This document shows positions 1 through 7,001 of a DNA stretch of 9,310 bases, in pieces. This DNA is from Paludibacteraceae bacterium. GTDB lineage: Bacteria; Bacteroidota; Bacteroidia; Bacteroidales; Paludibacteraceae. The stretch is taken from assembly GCA_017402895.1 (NCBI GenBank), contig JAFPLG010000126.1, positions 1-9,310 of the forward strand, read 5' to 3'. Numbering within the stretch: position 1 is the stretch's first letter; each line of letters opens with the position of its first letter. Below the pieces are notes generated by a model that worked only from the letters and a program-made list of their open reading frames with translations, did no database searches and had not been told where the DNA came from. Position numbers and translations under genes: made by a program.

Positions 1-140
1 CCGCGGTGAGGTTCACCGCCGTTTGTGCCACGTCCCTGGACTTGCTCAAAGAAGGTAAAACCACGAATATTCAACATATCCAGCAAGTACTCTACTCGCT
101 CCGTATTCGCCTGATTAAAAACAATCATTACAGATTTCAT
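1..140 (-). CDS. PII-like small regulatory protein, N-terminal part (cut by left edge)
   Basis: The frame opens with ATG at 140-138 and runs off the left edge after 46 codons, so only the first half of a roughly 95-100 residue protein is present. It is too close to the edge to stand out as a long frame, but the translation begins MKSVMIVFNQANTERVEYLL, continues through LDMLNIRGFTFFEQVQGRG and ends in a GGEPH stretch. The beta-strand (SVMIVFN), helix (TERVEYLLDML), 'IRGFT' strand and Gly-rich 'QGRG' loop are the ferredoxin-like first half of PII-type proteins. From memory, Bacteroidales carry such PII-like proteins at the end of RND efflux operons. The likely role is cytoplasmic ligand sensing linked to the pump encoded just upstream; this is inference. 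The gene follows a repeat block and a broken four-helix-bundle gene, which now separate it from the pump gene by about 420 bases. No Shine-Dalgarno site is visible. Confidence 0.7.
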   Translation of the reverse strand, partial: MKSVMIVFNQANTERVEYLLDMLNIRGFTFFEQVQGRGTNGGEPHR

Positions 141-146
141 ACGAAA

Positions 147-180
147 TAGTCGAAAGTCGAAAGACAAAAGACAAAAGACT
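147..180. repeat. Purine-rich intergenic repeat, block 4 (partial)
   Basis: On the plus strand this block reads as GTCGAAAGTCGAAAGAC followed by two ACAAAAGAC-like units. It matches the purine arms of the blocks at 3771-3856 and 4881-4961 but lacks the TCTACTTTGAGCG arm. It lies between the end of the broken four-helix-bundle gene and the start codon of the PII-like gene, and so forms the left border of that inserted segment. Confidence 0.8.
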
Positions 181-201
181 TTTTCTCTCGCTCCTCATTT
201 T

Positions 202-488
202 TTATTGTTTGTTAAACTTACTCATCAAATTATAGAGCATTTTTTGCACTTCAACTATCACTTTTGTGATATCACCATATTCCTCATCACTTACGTAACC
301 AAAATTGTGCGCAAGTACAGTTTCCGTCTCAAGTTCATACGCAGATCCTAAAGCTATGCTTAAAGTTGCATTTGCGACGTTAACGCATATAACTCGCTTG
401 GTGGAAATGTTTTTGTCAATAGATATATCCTTGTAGATAACTCCATTGATGTTTTCCATACAATCAGCTCTCTAAAATTATGTACCAT
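202..488 (-). pseudogene. Broken four-helix-bundle protein gene (23S rRNA IVS protein-like), internal deletion and frameshift
   Basis: Two pieces of one gene lie in different frames. The N-terminal piece starts at ATG 488-486, reads MVHNFRELIVWKTSMEL, continues through RIYLLTKTFPPSELYALTSQ and stops at TAA 362-360. This is the standard beginning of TIGR02436/PF05635 four-helix-bundle proteins. The C-terminal piece, from about 360 to the TAA at 202-204, reads SIALGSAYELETETVLAHNF, then GYVSDEEY and a final helix ending MLYNLMSKFNKQ, the typical second half. What is missing is the conserved core, normally something like 'R-S-IPSNIAEG-x-R-x-(K)-FL', about 25 residues. The loss changed the frame. 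A naive gene caller would start at ATG 459 and give an 85-residue protein whose first ~33 residues are out-of-frame readings. A sampled line here (241-300) has about 35% GC against about 55% in a sampled line of the pump gene, suggesting a separate origin. Repeat blocks flank it on both sides. Confidence 0.85.
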
Positions 489-497
489 AATAAATAA

Positions 498-590
498 TCT
501 TTCTACTTTGAGCGCAGCGGTCTTTCTACTTTCGACCTTCTACTTTGAGCGCAGCGGTCTTTCTACTTTGAGTCCGAAGGACGGTCTTTC
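498..590. repeat. Tandem intergenic repeat, block 1 (pyrimidine-arm units)
   Basis: Units of the form TCTTTCTACTTTGAGCGCAG plus CGG follow one another at 498-520, 539-557 (5'-shortened) and 558-584. The last has the variant centre GAGTCCGAAGGACGG, which contains the small palindrome GTCCGAAGGAC. A TCTTTCTACTTTCGACCT segment at 521-538 separates the first two units. The block begins inside the 3' end of the pump gene, whose TAG stop (563-565) belongs to a repeat unit, and ends just before the four-helix-bundle remnant. Confidence 0.85.
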
Positions 591-3500
591 TTCACCTTGA
601 TATCCATGAAGATAAACGACTTGCGTAGTTTCTTGGCTTTGTTGACATCATCGTGACGCGACATAGCGCCGTAGAGCGTCGGTACGATGAAGAAGGTCAG
701 CAGCGTCGAGACGAGCAGACCGCCAATCACGACAATACCCATCGGTTGCCACATCTCAGCACCCTCGCCCTTGGACAAGGCCATAGGCAGCATACCGAGG
801 ATGGTGGTAAGGGCCGTCATCAGCACCGGACGAATACGGCTGCGTCCGGCCATCTGAATAGCCGTGTTCAGTTCCGTTCCGCGCTCGCGCATCAGGTCGA
901 TATAGTCGATGAGCACGATACCGTTCTTCACCACGATACCGACCAGCATCACCAGTCCCAAGGCGCCGATCATATCCAGCGAACGGCCGGTGATCCACAG
1001 TGCCATGATCACACCCGAGAGGGCAAACGGGATAGTAAACATAATGACGAACGGCTTTTTGAATGACTCAAACTGCGAGGCCATCACGATATAAACGAGC
1101 AGCACGATCAGAGCGGCCAGCAGACCCATCTTGCCGAAGGTCTCCTGTTGGTCCTCAAAGTCACCTGCCAAACGTACGACAATACCATCCGGCACGTCGA
1201 GTTTGTCCACAACCTCCTGGATACGTGTTGCCAGGTCACCCAGCGATGTCTTGTACGGCGTAACGGATACGGTCACCACACGCTGACGGCTCTTACGCTC
1301 GATAGCGGGCGGCGTCCAGTACTCACCGATAGAGCATACCTCGGATAGCTTGACCTTGCCACCGGCAGGCGTCGGGATAGTGAGGTCGAGCAGCTTGGGT
1401 ATGGTGTTTCGGTCGCTCTCCTCCAGACGACAGAGGATAGCATACTCCGATCCGTCCTCCTTGAGATAGCCGCAGGACATACCATTGACGCGGTTGCGCA
1501 GGTAGGTAGCTATGGTAGCCGAGGTGAGTCCGAGGCGCATTGCCTTCTGCTTATCCACGTTGATCTTGATCTCGGGACGCTCGTCGTCACGTGAGATAGT
1601 GGCATCGCGAGCACCCTCGACCTCATGGTTGCAGATCGACTGGATCTGCTCTGCCAAGGCGCTGGTCTTATCGAAGTCATAACCGTATATCTCCACATCC
1701 ACCGAGTTGGACGACATGCCTCCGCCGGACGATGTTGACACGTTGAAGTCTGTAATCTCCGGATACTGTTTAAGTTCCTGGCGCACGACTTCGGCTATCT
1801 CAAAGATAGAACGTTCGCGTTCGTATTTCTTAGAGGTACGGATGGTCATGTTGATGGTGTTATTCATCGTGGAGGAGAAGAGTGCTCCAATACCCGCATC
1901 GTCGTTCGAACCGGCCGAAGTAGAGATGAGTTGCACCTCGGGAGCTATCTCGCGGATACGCGTTTCGAGTTGACGCGCCGTCTTTAGGGTTTCCTCAATA
2001 CGCGTACCGCGCTGGAGCTCGACCTTGACGGTGAATCGTCCCATATCTTGTTGCTGCATGAAGTCGGTACCAATTTTTCCTGTGATAGCCGGCAATAGGG
2101 ACAAGCCAAAGAATAGGAAGAGGACGCCAAATGTAGCCAACTTATGGCGCAAACACCACCCAAGCATAGCTGCATAGCGATCATCTACCCAATCGAGTGC
2201 CCGCACTACGGTGCGGTCGTACCAGGAGCGGCGGTTGTCGTCCTCTACGAGGTTACCATCTTTATCGACGTGCACCTTCTTGGCCTTCAGCATCTTGCTG
2301 GCCAACATAGGCGTCAGCGAGATAGCAATGAGCGTGGACGTACAGCAGACGATGGTGATGATCCAGCCGAGCGACTTGAACATCACACCCGCTACACCGG
2401 TCAGCATCGTCAGCGGCACGAATACGGCCACGATAACGAGCGTGGTGGCGATAACGGATACCCACACCTCGTTGGTGGCATAGATAGCCGCCTCGCGGGG
2501 GTTCTCGCCACGCTCGACGTGCTTGGTGATATTCTCCAGCACCACGATAGCATCGTCCACCACCATACCGATAGCGATATTGAGTGAACATAGCGATATG
2601 ATATTCAGCGAGTCGCCGGAGAGCATAAGGTAGATAAAGGCCACGATGAGCGATATAGGGATCGTGATACCCACGATGAAGGCGGCACGCCAACGTCCGA
2701 GGAAGAACATTACGACCAGCACCACAAAGAGCAGTGCATAGCCGATAGATTCCTGGAGCGAGTTGATGGAGTTGCGGATATTCTCCGACGAGTCGTAGAT
2801 AAGACGTATCTCCACATCTGTAGGCAGTGTCTTCTGGATCTTAGCGATCTCCTTGCGCACGTCTTCGCAGACCTGGACGGTATTGCCACCGGTCTGCTTC
2901 GTCACGATCAGTCGGGCACAGTCTACGCCATCGGTCTTCTCGTCGAGCGAGAGCTCCTTGATAGTATCCTTGACCACGGCGATATCGCGCAGGAAAACCT
3001 GACGGCCCTGCTGGTCAGAAGCGACCACGACATTGCCTATCTCCTGCGACTCAGCGAACTCGGAGCGCACCTCCATCTGGTACTGCTCTTTCTCGAGCTT
3101 AACCGTACCGGACGACATGTTGAGGTTGGCAGCCGTCACCATCTGGCCGACCGTCTCCAGCGTCAGTCCGTAGGCATCCAGTTTCTGCTGGTCCAGGTAG
3201 ATATATACGCGGCGTTCCGGCTCACCCGAAACGGTCAGGTTACCGATACCGTCCACGCGGTTGAGTTGCGGGATAATCTCGTCGTCGAGCAACTTGTCGA
3301 GCGAGGGATACGACTCATTCGCCGTGACCGAATACTGGATCACAGGCATCATCGAGGTGGACAGACGCAGAATAATCGGGTTGGAGCATCCGTCCGGCAG
3401 GTTATCCTTACATAGATCGACGTACGTACGTATATCGTTGACTATCTCGTCCAGTTCGACGCCCCATTCAAACTCCAGGGTCACCTGCGAGAGGTTATCC

Positions 3501-3754
3501 TTGGACTTGGAAGTCAGTTCCTTGAGGTGGTCCACCGAGTTGAGCGAGTTCTCCAGGATCTTGGTCACGTTGGTCTCCACCTCGCTGGCCGAAGCACCCG
3601 GATAGGTCACCATGACCGTTACGTACGGAGGATTCATCTCCGGGAACTGGTCGATAGGCAGCTGGGTGTAACTGAACAGACCAATCACAATCACCGCCAC
3701 GAATATCAAGGCCGTGGTGATAGGTTTCTGTACCGAAGTTTTATAGATTGCCAT
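563..3754 (-). CDS. RND efflux pump, HAE1/AcrB-like inner membrane transporter
   Basis: This 1063-residue protein is a proton-driven inner membrane exporter that works with the adaptor and outer membrane channel encoded immediately upstream. The length and twofold layout fit the HAE1 family: a first transmembrane helix at about 12-30, a large periplasmic loop, helices from about 336 to 485, helix 7 at about 540-558, a second periplasmic loop and helices from about 875 to 1030. Proton-relay residues are present: the adjacent aspartates D400-D401 in 'GMVVDDAIVVLEN', K943 in 'VVKNGIVLID', and the 'RSRIRPVLMT' motif at about 971-980. The early 'QLPIDQFPEMNPPYVTV' segment is also typical. The substrate cannot be read from sequence; multidrug, bile salt or fatty acid export are all possible. 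The final residues, KKDRPSDSK, are encoded by the adjoining repeat and lie beyond the conserved family region. ATG 3754 follows an A-rich leader and directly starts the usual MAIYKTSVQKPITT N-terminus. Confidence 0.96.
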   Translation of the reverse strand: MAIYKTSVQKPITTALIFVAVIVIGLFSYTQLPIDQFPEMNPPYVTVMVTYPGASASEVETNVTKILENSLNSVDHLKELTSKSKDNLSQVTLEFEWGVELDEIVNDIRTYVDLCKDNLPDGCSNPIILRLSTSMMPVIQYSVTANESYPSLDKLLDDEIIPQLNRVDGIGNLTVSGEPERRVYIYLDQQKLDAYGLTLETVGQMVTAANLNMSSGTVKLEKEQYQMEVRSEFAESQEIGNVVVASDQQGRQVFLRDIAVVKDTIKELSLDEKTDGVDCARLIVTKQTGGNTVQVCEDVRKEIAKIQKTLPTDVEIRLIYDSSENIRNSINSLQESIGYALLFVVLVVMFFLGRWRAAFIVGITIPISLIVAFIYLMLSGDSLNIISLCSLNIAIGMVVDDAIVVLENITKHVERGENPREAAIYATNEVWVSVIATTLVIVAVFVPLTMLTGVAGVMFKSLGWIITIVCCTSTLIAISLTPMLASKMLKAKKVHVDKDGNLVEDDNRRSWYDRTVVRALDWVDDRYAAMLGWCLRHKLATFGVLFLFFGLSLLPAITGKIGTDFMQQQDMGRFTVKVELQRGTRIEETLKTARQLETRIREIAPEVQLISTSAGSNDDAGIGALFSSTMNNTINMTIRTSKKYERERSIFEIAEVVRQELKQYPEITDFNVSTSSGGGMSSNSVDVEIYGYDFDKTSALAEQIQSICNHEVEGARDATISRDDERPEIKINVDKQKAMRLGLTSATIATYLRNRVNGMSCGYLKEDGSEYAILCRLEESDRNTIPKLLDLTIPTPAGGKVKLSEVCSIGEYWTPPAIERKSRQRVVTVSVTPYKTSLGDLATRIQEVVDKLDVPDGIVVRLAGDFEDQQETFGKMGLLAALIVLLVYIVMASQFESFKKPFVIMFTIPFALSGVIMALWITGRSLDMIGALGLVMLVGIVVKNGIVLIDYIDLMRERGTELNTAIQMAGRSRIRPVLMTALTTILGMLPMALSKGEGAEMWQPMGIVVIGGLLVSTLLTFFIVPTLYGAMSRHDDVNKAKKLRKSFIFMDIKVKKDRPSDSK

Positions 3755-3770
3755 AGTTTTCTTTATTTTT

Positions 3771-3856
3771 TAGACAAAAGTCGAAAGTCGAAAGACAAAA
3801 GACTTCTTTCTACTTTGAGCGAAGCGGTCTTTCTACTTTGAGCGTTAGCGGTCTTT
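3771..3856. repeat. Composite intergenic repeat, block 2 (between fusion protein and pump)
   Basis: On the plus strand it starts TAGACAAAAGTCGAAAG, continues with TCGAAAGACAAAAGACTTC, and then has two pyrimidine units TCTTTCTACTTTGAGCG with the variable centres AAGCGG and TTAGCGG. It fills nearly all of the gap between the fusion-protein and pump genes and extends over the last codons and the TAA stop (3845-3847) of the fusion protein. It is nearly identical to block 3 apart from one 14-base length difference, the variable centres and one extra pyrimidine unit. Confidence 0.9.
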
Positions 3857-4861
3857 ATTCTTGATTTCTATCTTGACGCTATCTACCAGTCGGCTCTCGC
3901 CCTTGGTGATCAATTCTACGCCGTCGTGTATCTCAGGTGCGCTGATCTCTACGTCGTCGCCGAAGCGGTCGCCCATCACTACATCTACGCGTTGCGCACG
4001 TCCGTTATTATTAAGGAATACGTAGCGGTTGTTCGCACCGATGAGTTTCAGCACGGTGGAGTACGGCGCGGTGATGACGTTGTCGGTGCCGACGCTGATG
4101 GTCGTCTTCACGTACATTCCCGGGCGCAGCAATCCGTCCTTGTTCGACACAACCACCTTGGCCTGGAAGGTATGGGTGGCGGCGTCAATCGTAGGATATA
4201 CCACTTCTACCGTAGCGGGGAAGATACGATCCGGATAGATGTCCGAGACGAGCTGGAGCGACATACCCTTCTTGATACGCGGCAGGTAGCTCTCGGGGAT
4301 AGCCACGAGGGTCTTGAGTCGGTCCACTTCGGCCAGCACTACGACAGGCTGCCCTGAGTAGAGTTCACCGTCCTCGTAGTTCTTGGTTGTCACTACGCCC
4401 GTGATCGGAGCCAGGTTGAAGGTGTTGGTCGTCAGAAACTTCAGGTTGACCTTGGTCTGCTCCAACTGCAGGTCCATCTGGTCGCGCTGCTGCTTAGTGG
4501 CCGAACCGTAGGTCAACAGACTGTCGATACGAGCTTTCTCTACGCGCAGGTTGGCCAGCGTCAACTTAGCCGTCTGATACTGCTGCTGATCCATACGTAC
4601 GATAGAGTCTCCCTTGCGAACACGGTCGCCTATCTCCACGTAGATATGCTCTATCTTTCCCGTGAGCGAAGGCGAGATACTGACCGTCTCATAGGCCATC
4701 AGGTTGGAAGAAAGCGTTATCTTACGCTCCACCTGATGGGTCTGGAGTTTGGTCACTTCTACCGGTTCCACGCGCTCTTGCTGCTCCGTGGTCTCAGCCT
4801 CTTTCTTGGTGCAGCCGATGAGCATCAGTGCTGCCAATGAATACACAAAAATCTTCTTCAT
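3845..4861 (-). CDS. RND efflux membrane-fusion (periplasmic adaptor) lipoprotein
   Basis: This 338-residue adaptor bridges the inner membrane pump and the TolC-like channel. The N-terminus MKKIFVYSLAALMLIGC is a lipoprotein signal peptide with the lipid-modified cysteine at residue 17. A barrel-sandwich (lipoyl-like) domain follows, with the halves 'SPSLTGKIEHIYVEIGDRVRKGD' (about 63-85) and 'NLAPITGVVTTKNYEDGELYSG' (about 149-170). They are separated by a short alpha-hairpin (about 92-143), which is shorter than in AcrA. Beta-barrel and membrane-proximal domains follow, including 'LLRPGMYVKTTI' (about 244-255). Gene order channel-adaptor-pump shows it belongs to this system. The last three residues, KDR, and the TAA stop come from repeat DNA that starts here. 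ATG 4861 is preceded by an A/T-rich leader with no clear Shine-Dalgarno site. Confidence 0.95.
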   Translation of the reverse strand: MKKIFVYSLAALMLIGCTKKEAETTEQQERVEPVEVTKLQTHQVERKITLSSNLMAYETVSISPSLTGKIEHIYVEIGDRVRKGDSIVRMDQQQYQTAKLTLANLRVEKARIDSLLTYGSATKQQRDQMDLQLEQTKVNLKFLTTNTFNLAPITGVVTTKNYEDGELYSGQPVVVLAEVDRLKTLVAIPESYLPRIKKGMSLQLVSDIYPDRIFPATVEVVYPTIDAATHTFQAKVVVSNKDGLLRPGMYVKTTISVGTDNVITAPYSTVLKLIGANNRYVFLNNNGRAQRVDVVMGDRFGDDVEISAPEIHDGVELITKGESRLVDSVKIEIKNKDR

Positions 4862-4880
4862 ATAATCGTTTATTTTATTT

Positions 4881-4961
4881 TAGACAAAAGTCGAAAGTAG
4901 AAGGTCGAAAGTCGAAAGACAAAAGACTTCTTTCTACTTTGAGCGCCAGCGGTCTTTCTAC
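4881..4961. repeat. Composite intergenic repeat, block 3 (between channel and fusion protein)
   Basis: It has the same architecture as block 2: TAGACAAAAGTCGAAAG, an extra 14 bases TAGAAGGTCGAAAG, then TCGAAAGACAAAAGACTTC and one pyrimidine unit TCTTTCTACTTTGAGCG with centre CCAGCGG. It begins directly after the TAG stop of the TolC-like gene (4961-4963) in transcription order and ends about 20 bases before the fusion-protein start codon. In the transcript the AAAGUAGAAAGA stretch can pair with the downstream UCUUUCGACUUU or UUCUACUUU stretches to form a hairpin. Confidence 0.9.
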
Positions 4962-6364
4962 TACTTCAGGAACTTATCCAGTTCCACTTCTGCATTGATG
5001 AGTGTCAGCACGGCTTGTACGTAGCTCGACTGGGCCGAGATAACGTCGTTGCTGGCATTAATCAGTTCCAGGTTGCTGTTGGTTCCGAAGCGGTACTTGT
5101 TGCTTACCGACTGGAACACACGCGTAGCTACGTCTATATTCTCCTGTTCCGTCAGGTAGGTCTCGTACGCATTCTGCAGGTTGAACCGCAGCTGCTGGTA
5201 CTGGATATTGAGTTGGTCGGCCGTCTCAGCCAGTGTGTTGCGGGCTTGCTCCAGCGCAATCTTCTTCTCCACGACGCCTGCCGCACGCTTACCGCTCGAC
5301 CAGAGAGGCAGTTTGATGCTCACCTGCACTACGTTCGGCGGCGTCATACGCATACCGCCTTCGCCGTAGTACTGCTGGTTGGTATAGTTGTAGGCCAGGC
5401 CAACAGTCGGTCCGTAGGCCCAACCGGCCATGTGCACATTCATCTTAGCTATCTCGAAGTTTTTCTCCAATTGGCGATAACTGAGGTTATGCTCCTTGAT
5501 GAACTCTTCGCCCAGCAGCGCCATCACTTCTTCGCCCGAGAGCAGTTCGTCCAGCGAACTGGTGAGTGTCAGTTCCGTCTCGGCCGGCACGTCGAGCAGC
5601 ACCTTCAGGCTGTTGGTGGCCAACTGGATAGAGCGTTTCTGGCTTTGGATATTATTCTTGAGTGAGTTGGCACGAATAGCTATCTGGTCGGCCGTGGTCT
5701 GTTCGTTCACACCGAACTGCACCGTGCGCTGCGTCATCTCGATGATGTCGTTCACGTTCTGGAGCGACGAGTCGAGCAACTTCACTACGTCCTGGAGCAC
5801 CAGAATCGAGATGTAGGAGGTCTTGACGCTGGCCCGCAGGTTGTCTTCCGACTGCTCCAGCGAGAGACGCTGCATGTCGATAGCCAGGTTCTGGAGCAAC
5901 ACGCCCACGATGGCCTGACCATTGATGCCGACAGAGGCCGTGATGCCCAGTGCGCCCTGGTTGGGCATGTCGATATTGAAGTCACCCATGGCGGTTGACA
6001 TTGTCGCACTATAGCCCAAGTAGTTGCTGTAGCTATACGATGCGTCCACCTGCGGAAGCATAGCGGCTATTGTCTGCCATCGAGCAGCATAGGCCTGCTG
6101 TACGGCCAGCGAAGAGTTGCGAAGCGAGCGATTCTGCTTCACGGCATAGTCCTGCGCCTCCTGTACCGACAGGCTGAGCGATGTGGGCACCACACGCGTG
6201 GTGTCGTCCTGGGTGTTGCGCGTAGCCATCATCACCGAGTCGTGCTCCATGATCCAGTTGCTCCGCTGCTTGGTCGTGTCATTCGTAGCGGCCATGCTGC
6301 TCACGCTGCATAGCATTGCCAGCATTGCGCTACATAGTTTCTTTGCTTGTATCATTGTAATCAT
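4961..6364 (-). CDS. TolC-like outer membrane efflux channel
   Basis: With ATG 6364 as start this is a 467-residue outer membrane efflux protein (OEP family) forming the exit duct of the tripartite pump. The frame can be extended to a TTG at 6370, but I prefer the ATG. Another ATG at 6355 (MIQAKKLCSAMLAM) would give an equally good signal peptide. Signal peptidase I cleavage is likely after 'SVSSMA'. A polar linker of about 35 residues follows, then the first OEP half from about residue 62 ('LSLSVQEAQDYAVKQN') with long helices through about 258, and the second half from about 280 ('FIKEHNLSYRQLEKNFEIAK') to the end, with the family-typical 'YRFGTNSNLELINASND' near 423-440. It starts about 40 bases after the TetR gene and ends at a repeat block, so it is very likely cotranscribed with its neighbours. 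No lipobox is evident, since the signal-region cysteine is preceded by Leu. Confidence 0.93.
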   Translation of the reverse strand: MITMIQAKKLCSAMLAMLCSVSSMAATNDTTKQRSNWIMEHDSVMMATRNTQDDTTRVVPTSLSLSVQEAQDYAVKQNRSLRNSSLAVQQAYAARWQTIAAMLPQVDASYSYSNYLGYSATMSTAMGDFNIDMPNQGALGITASVGINGQAIVGVLLQNLAIDMQRLSLEQSEDNLRASVKTSYISILVLQDVVKLLDSSLQNVNDIIEMTQRTVQFGVNEQTTADQIAIRANSLKNNIQSQKRSIQLATNSLKVLLDVPAETELTLTSSLDELLSGEEVMALLGEEFIKEHNLSYRQLEKNFEIAKMNVHMAGWAYGPTVGLAYNYTNQQYYGEGGMRMTPPNVVQVSIKLPLWSSGKRAAGVVEKKIALEQARNTLAETADQLNIQYQQLRFNLQNAYETYLTEQENIDVATRVFQSVSNKYRFGTNSNLELINASNDVISAQSSYVQAVLTLINAEVELDKFLK

Positions 6365-6402
6365 TTTCAATTTTCTTATCTCGCTCTGCTCGAACGATTA
6401 CT

Positions 6403-6981
6403 TCAATTTTCTCTAAGCACTCCCCTCATCAGCATGTCCAATGCGGCCTGACCGAGTTGCGGCAGGTTGTAGCCGGCCGTCTCCATCTCCTCGAAGTCGC
6501 GCAGTGCATCGGCATAGATCTTCGCTACAACCACTGCCGTGAGTTCTATATTCAGGTCCGCACGCACAACCCCCTCCGCAATACCTCGTTCCAGAAAACT
6601 GCGTATATAGCGTTTCTGCTGTTCGAAGGCTTGCTGCTGGAAGTTGGCAAACTGGCGGGGATAGTATTTCTTGAGGTCATACACCAATTGCGGCACACGT
6701 CGTACGTCGTCGCGCTCGGTGTTGCGTTGCAGGATGCCGTCTACGATACCACGCATATCGGGATCGTGGAGCATCTGCTCCATCTTATTGGCAGTATGCG
6801 CCAGATTAGCCTGGAGCAACTGGTCAATCAGTTCGTCCTTGCTTTGGAAATAGACGTAGAAGGTCTTCTTGCTGATACCCAGTTCGCGGCATATATCGTC
6901 GATCGATACGCTACGAATTCCGAGGCGGAAGAATAGTTCGCCGGCCGTCTTGATAATATTTTTTTGTACCTCTTCAGACAT
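6403..6981 (-). CDS. TetR/AcrR-family transcriptional regulator
   Basis: This 192-residue protein has an N-terminal TetR-type helix-turn-helix at about residues 8-55. The recognition region 'SIDDICRELGISKKTFYVYFQSKDEL' is a near-textbook match, including the 'T-FYxYFxSKDEL' ending. The rest is a helical ligand-binding and dimerisation domain without a recognisable specific subfamily. As the first gene of the efflux operon, it most likely represses its own transcription and that of the channel, adaptor and pump, and is released by a pump substrate. ATG 6981 is preceded by a promoter only about 20 bases away. The stop TGA (6403-6405) lies in an 11-base stretch, AGAAAATTGAA, that recurs at the start of the following gene. 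Confidence 0.93.
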   Translation of the reverse strand: MSEEVQKNIIKTAGELFFRLGIRSVSIDDICRELGISKKTFYVYFQSKDELIDQLLQANLAHTANKMEQMLHDPDMRGIVDGILQRNTERDDVRRVPQLVYDLKKYYPRQFANFQQQAFEQQKRYIRSFLERGIAEGVVRADLNIELTAVVVAKIYADALRDFEEMETAGYNLPQLGQAALDMLMRGVLREN

Positions 6982-7001
6982 ACGTCACGCAAAAAACGCC
7001 G

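Noticed and set aside
141..201. Terminator after the four-helix-bundle remnant
   Set aside because: There are T-rich stretches but no GC-rich stem ahead of a U-tract in the transcript.
202..459. Intact 85-residue gene starting at ATG 459
   Set aside because: The family-typical N-terminus lies in another frame starting at 488; the first ~33 residues of the 85-residue frame are out-of-frame readings.
498..590. Possible CRISPR array because of regularly repeated units
   Set aside because: Units are joined directly without unique spacers of constant length, are low-complexity, and no cas genes are present.
2144..2693. Overlapping plus- and minus-strand frames of 143-147 codons inside the pump gene
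   Set aside because: These are out-of-frame readings of a conserved RND gene, rich in His/Arg, with no independent coding evidence.
6365..6370. TTG at 6370 as the start of the TolC-like gene
   Set aside because: An ATG two codons later gives a normal signal peptide, and the TTG lies in a duplicated 11-base stretch.
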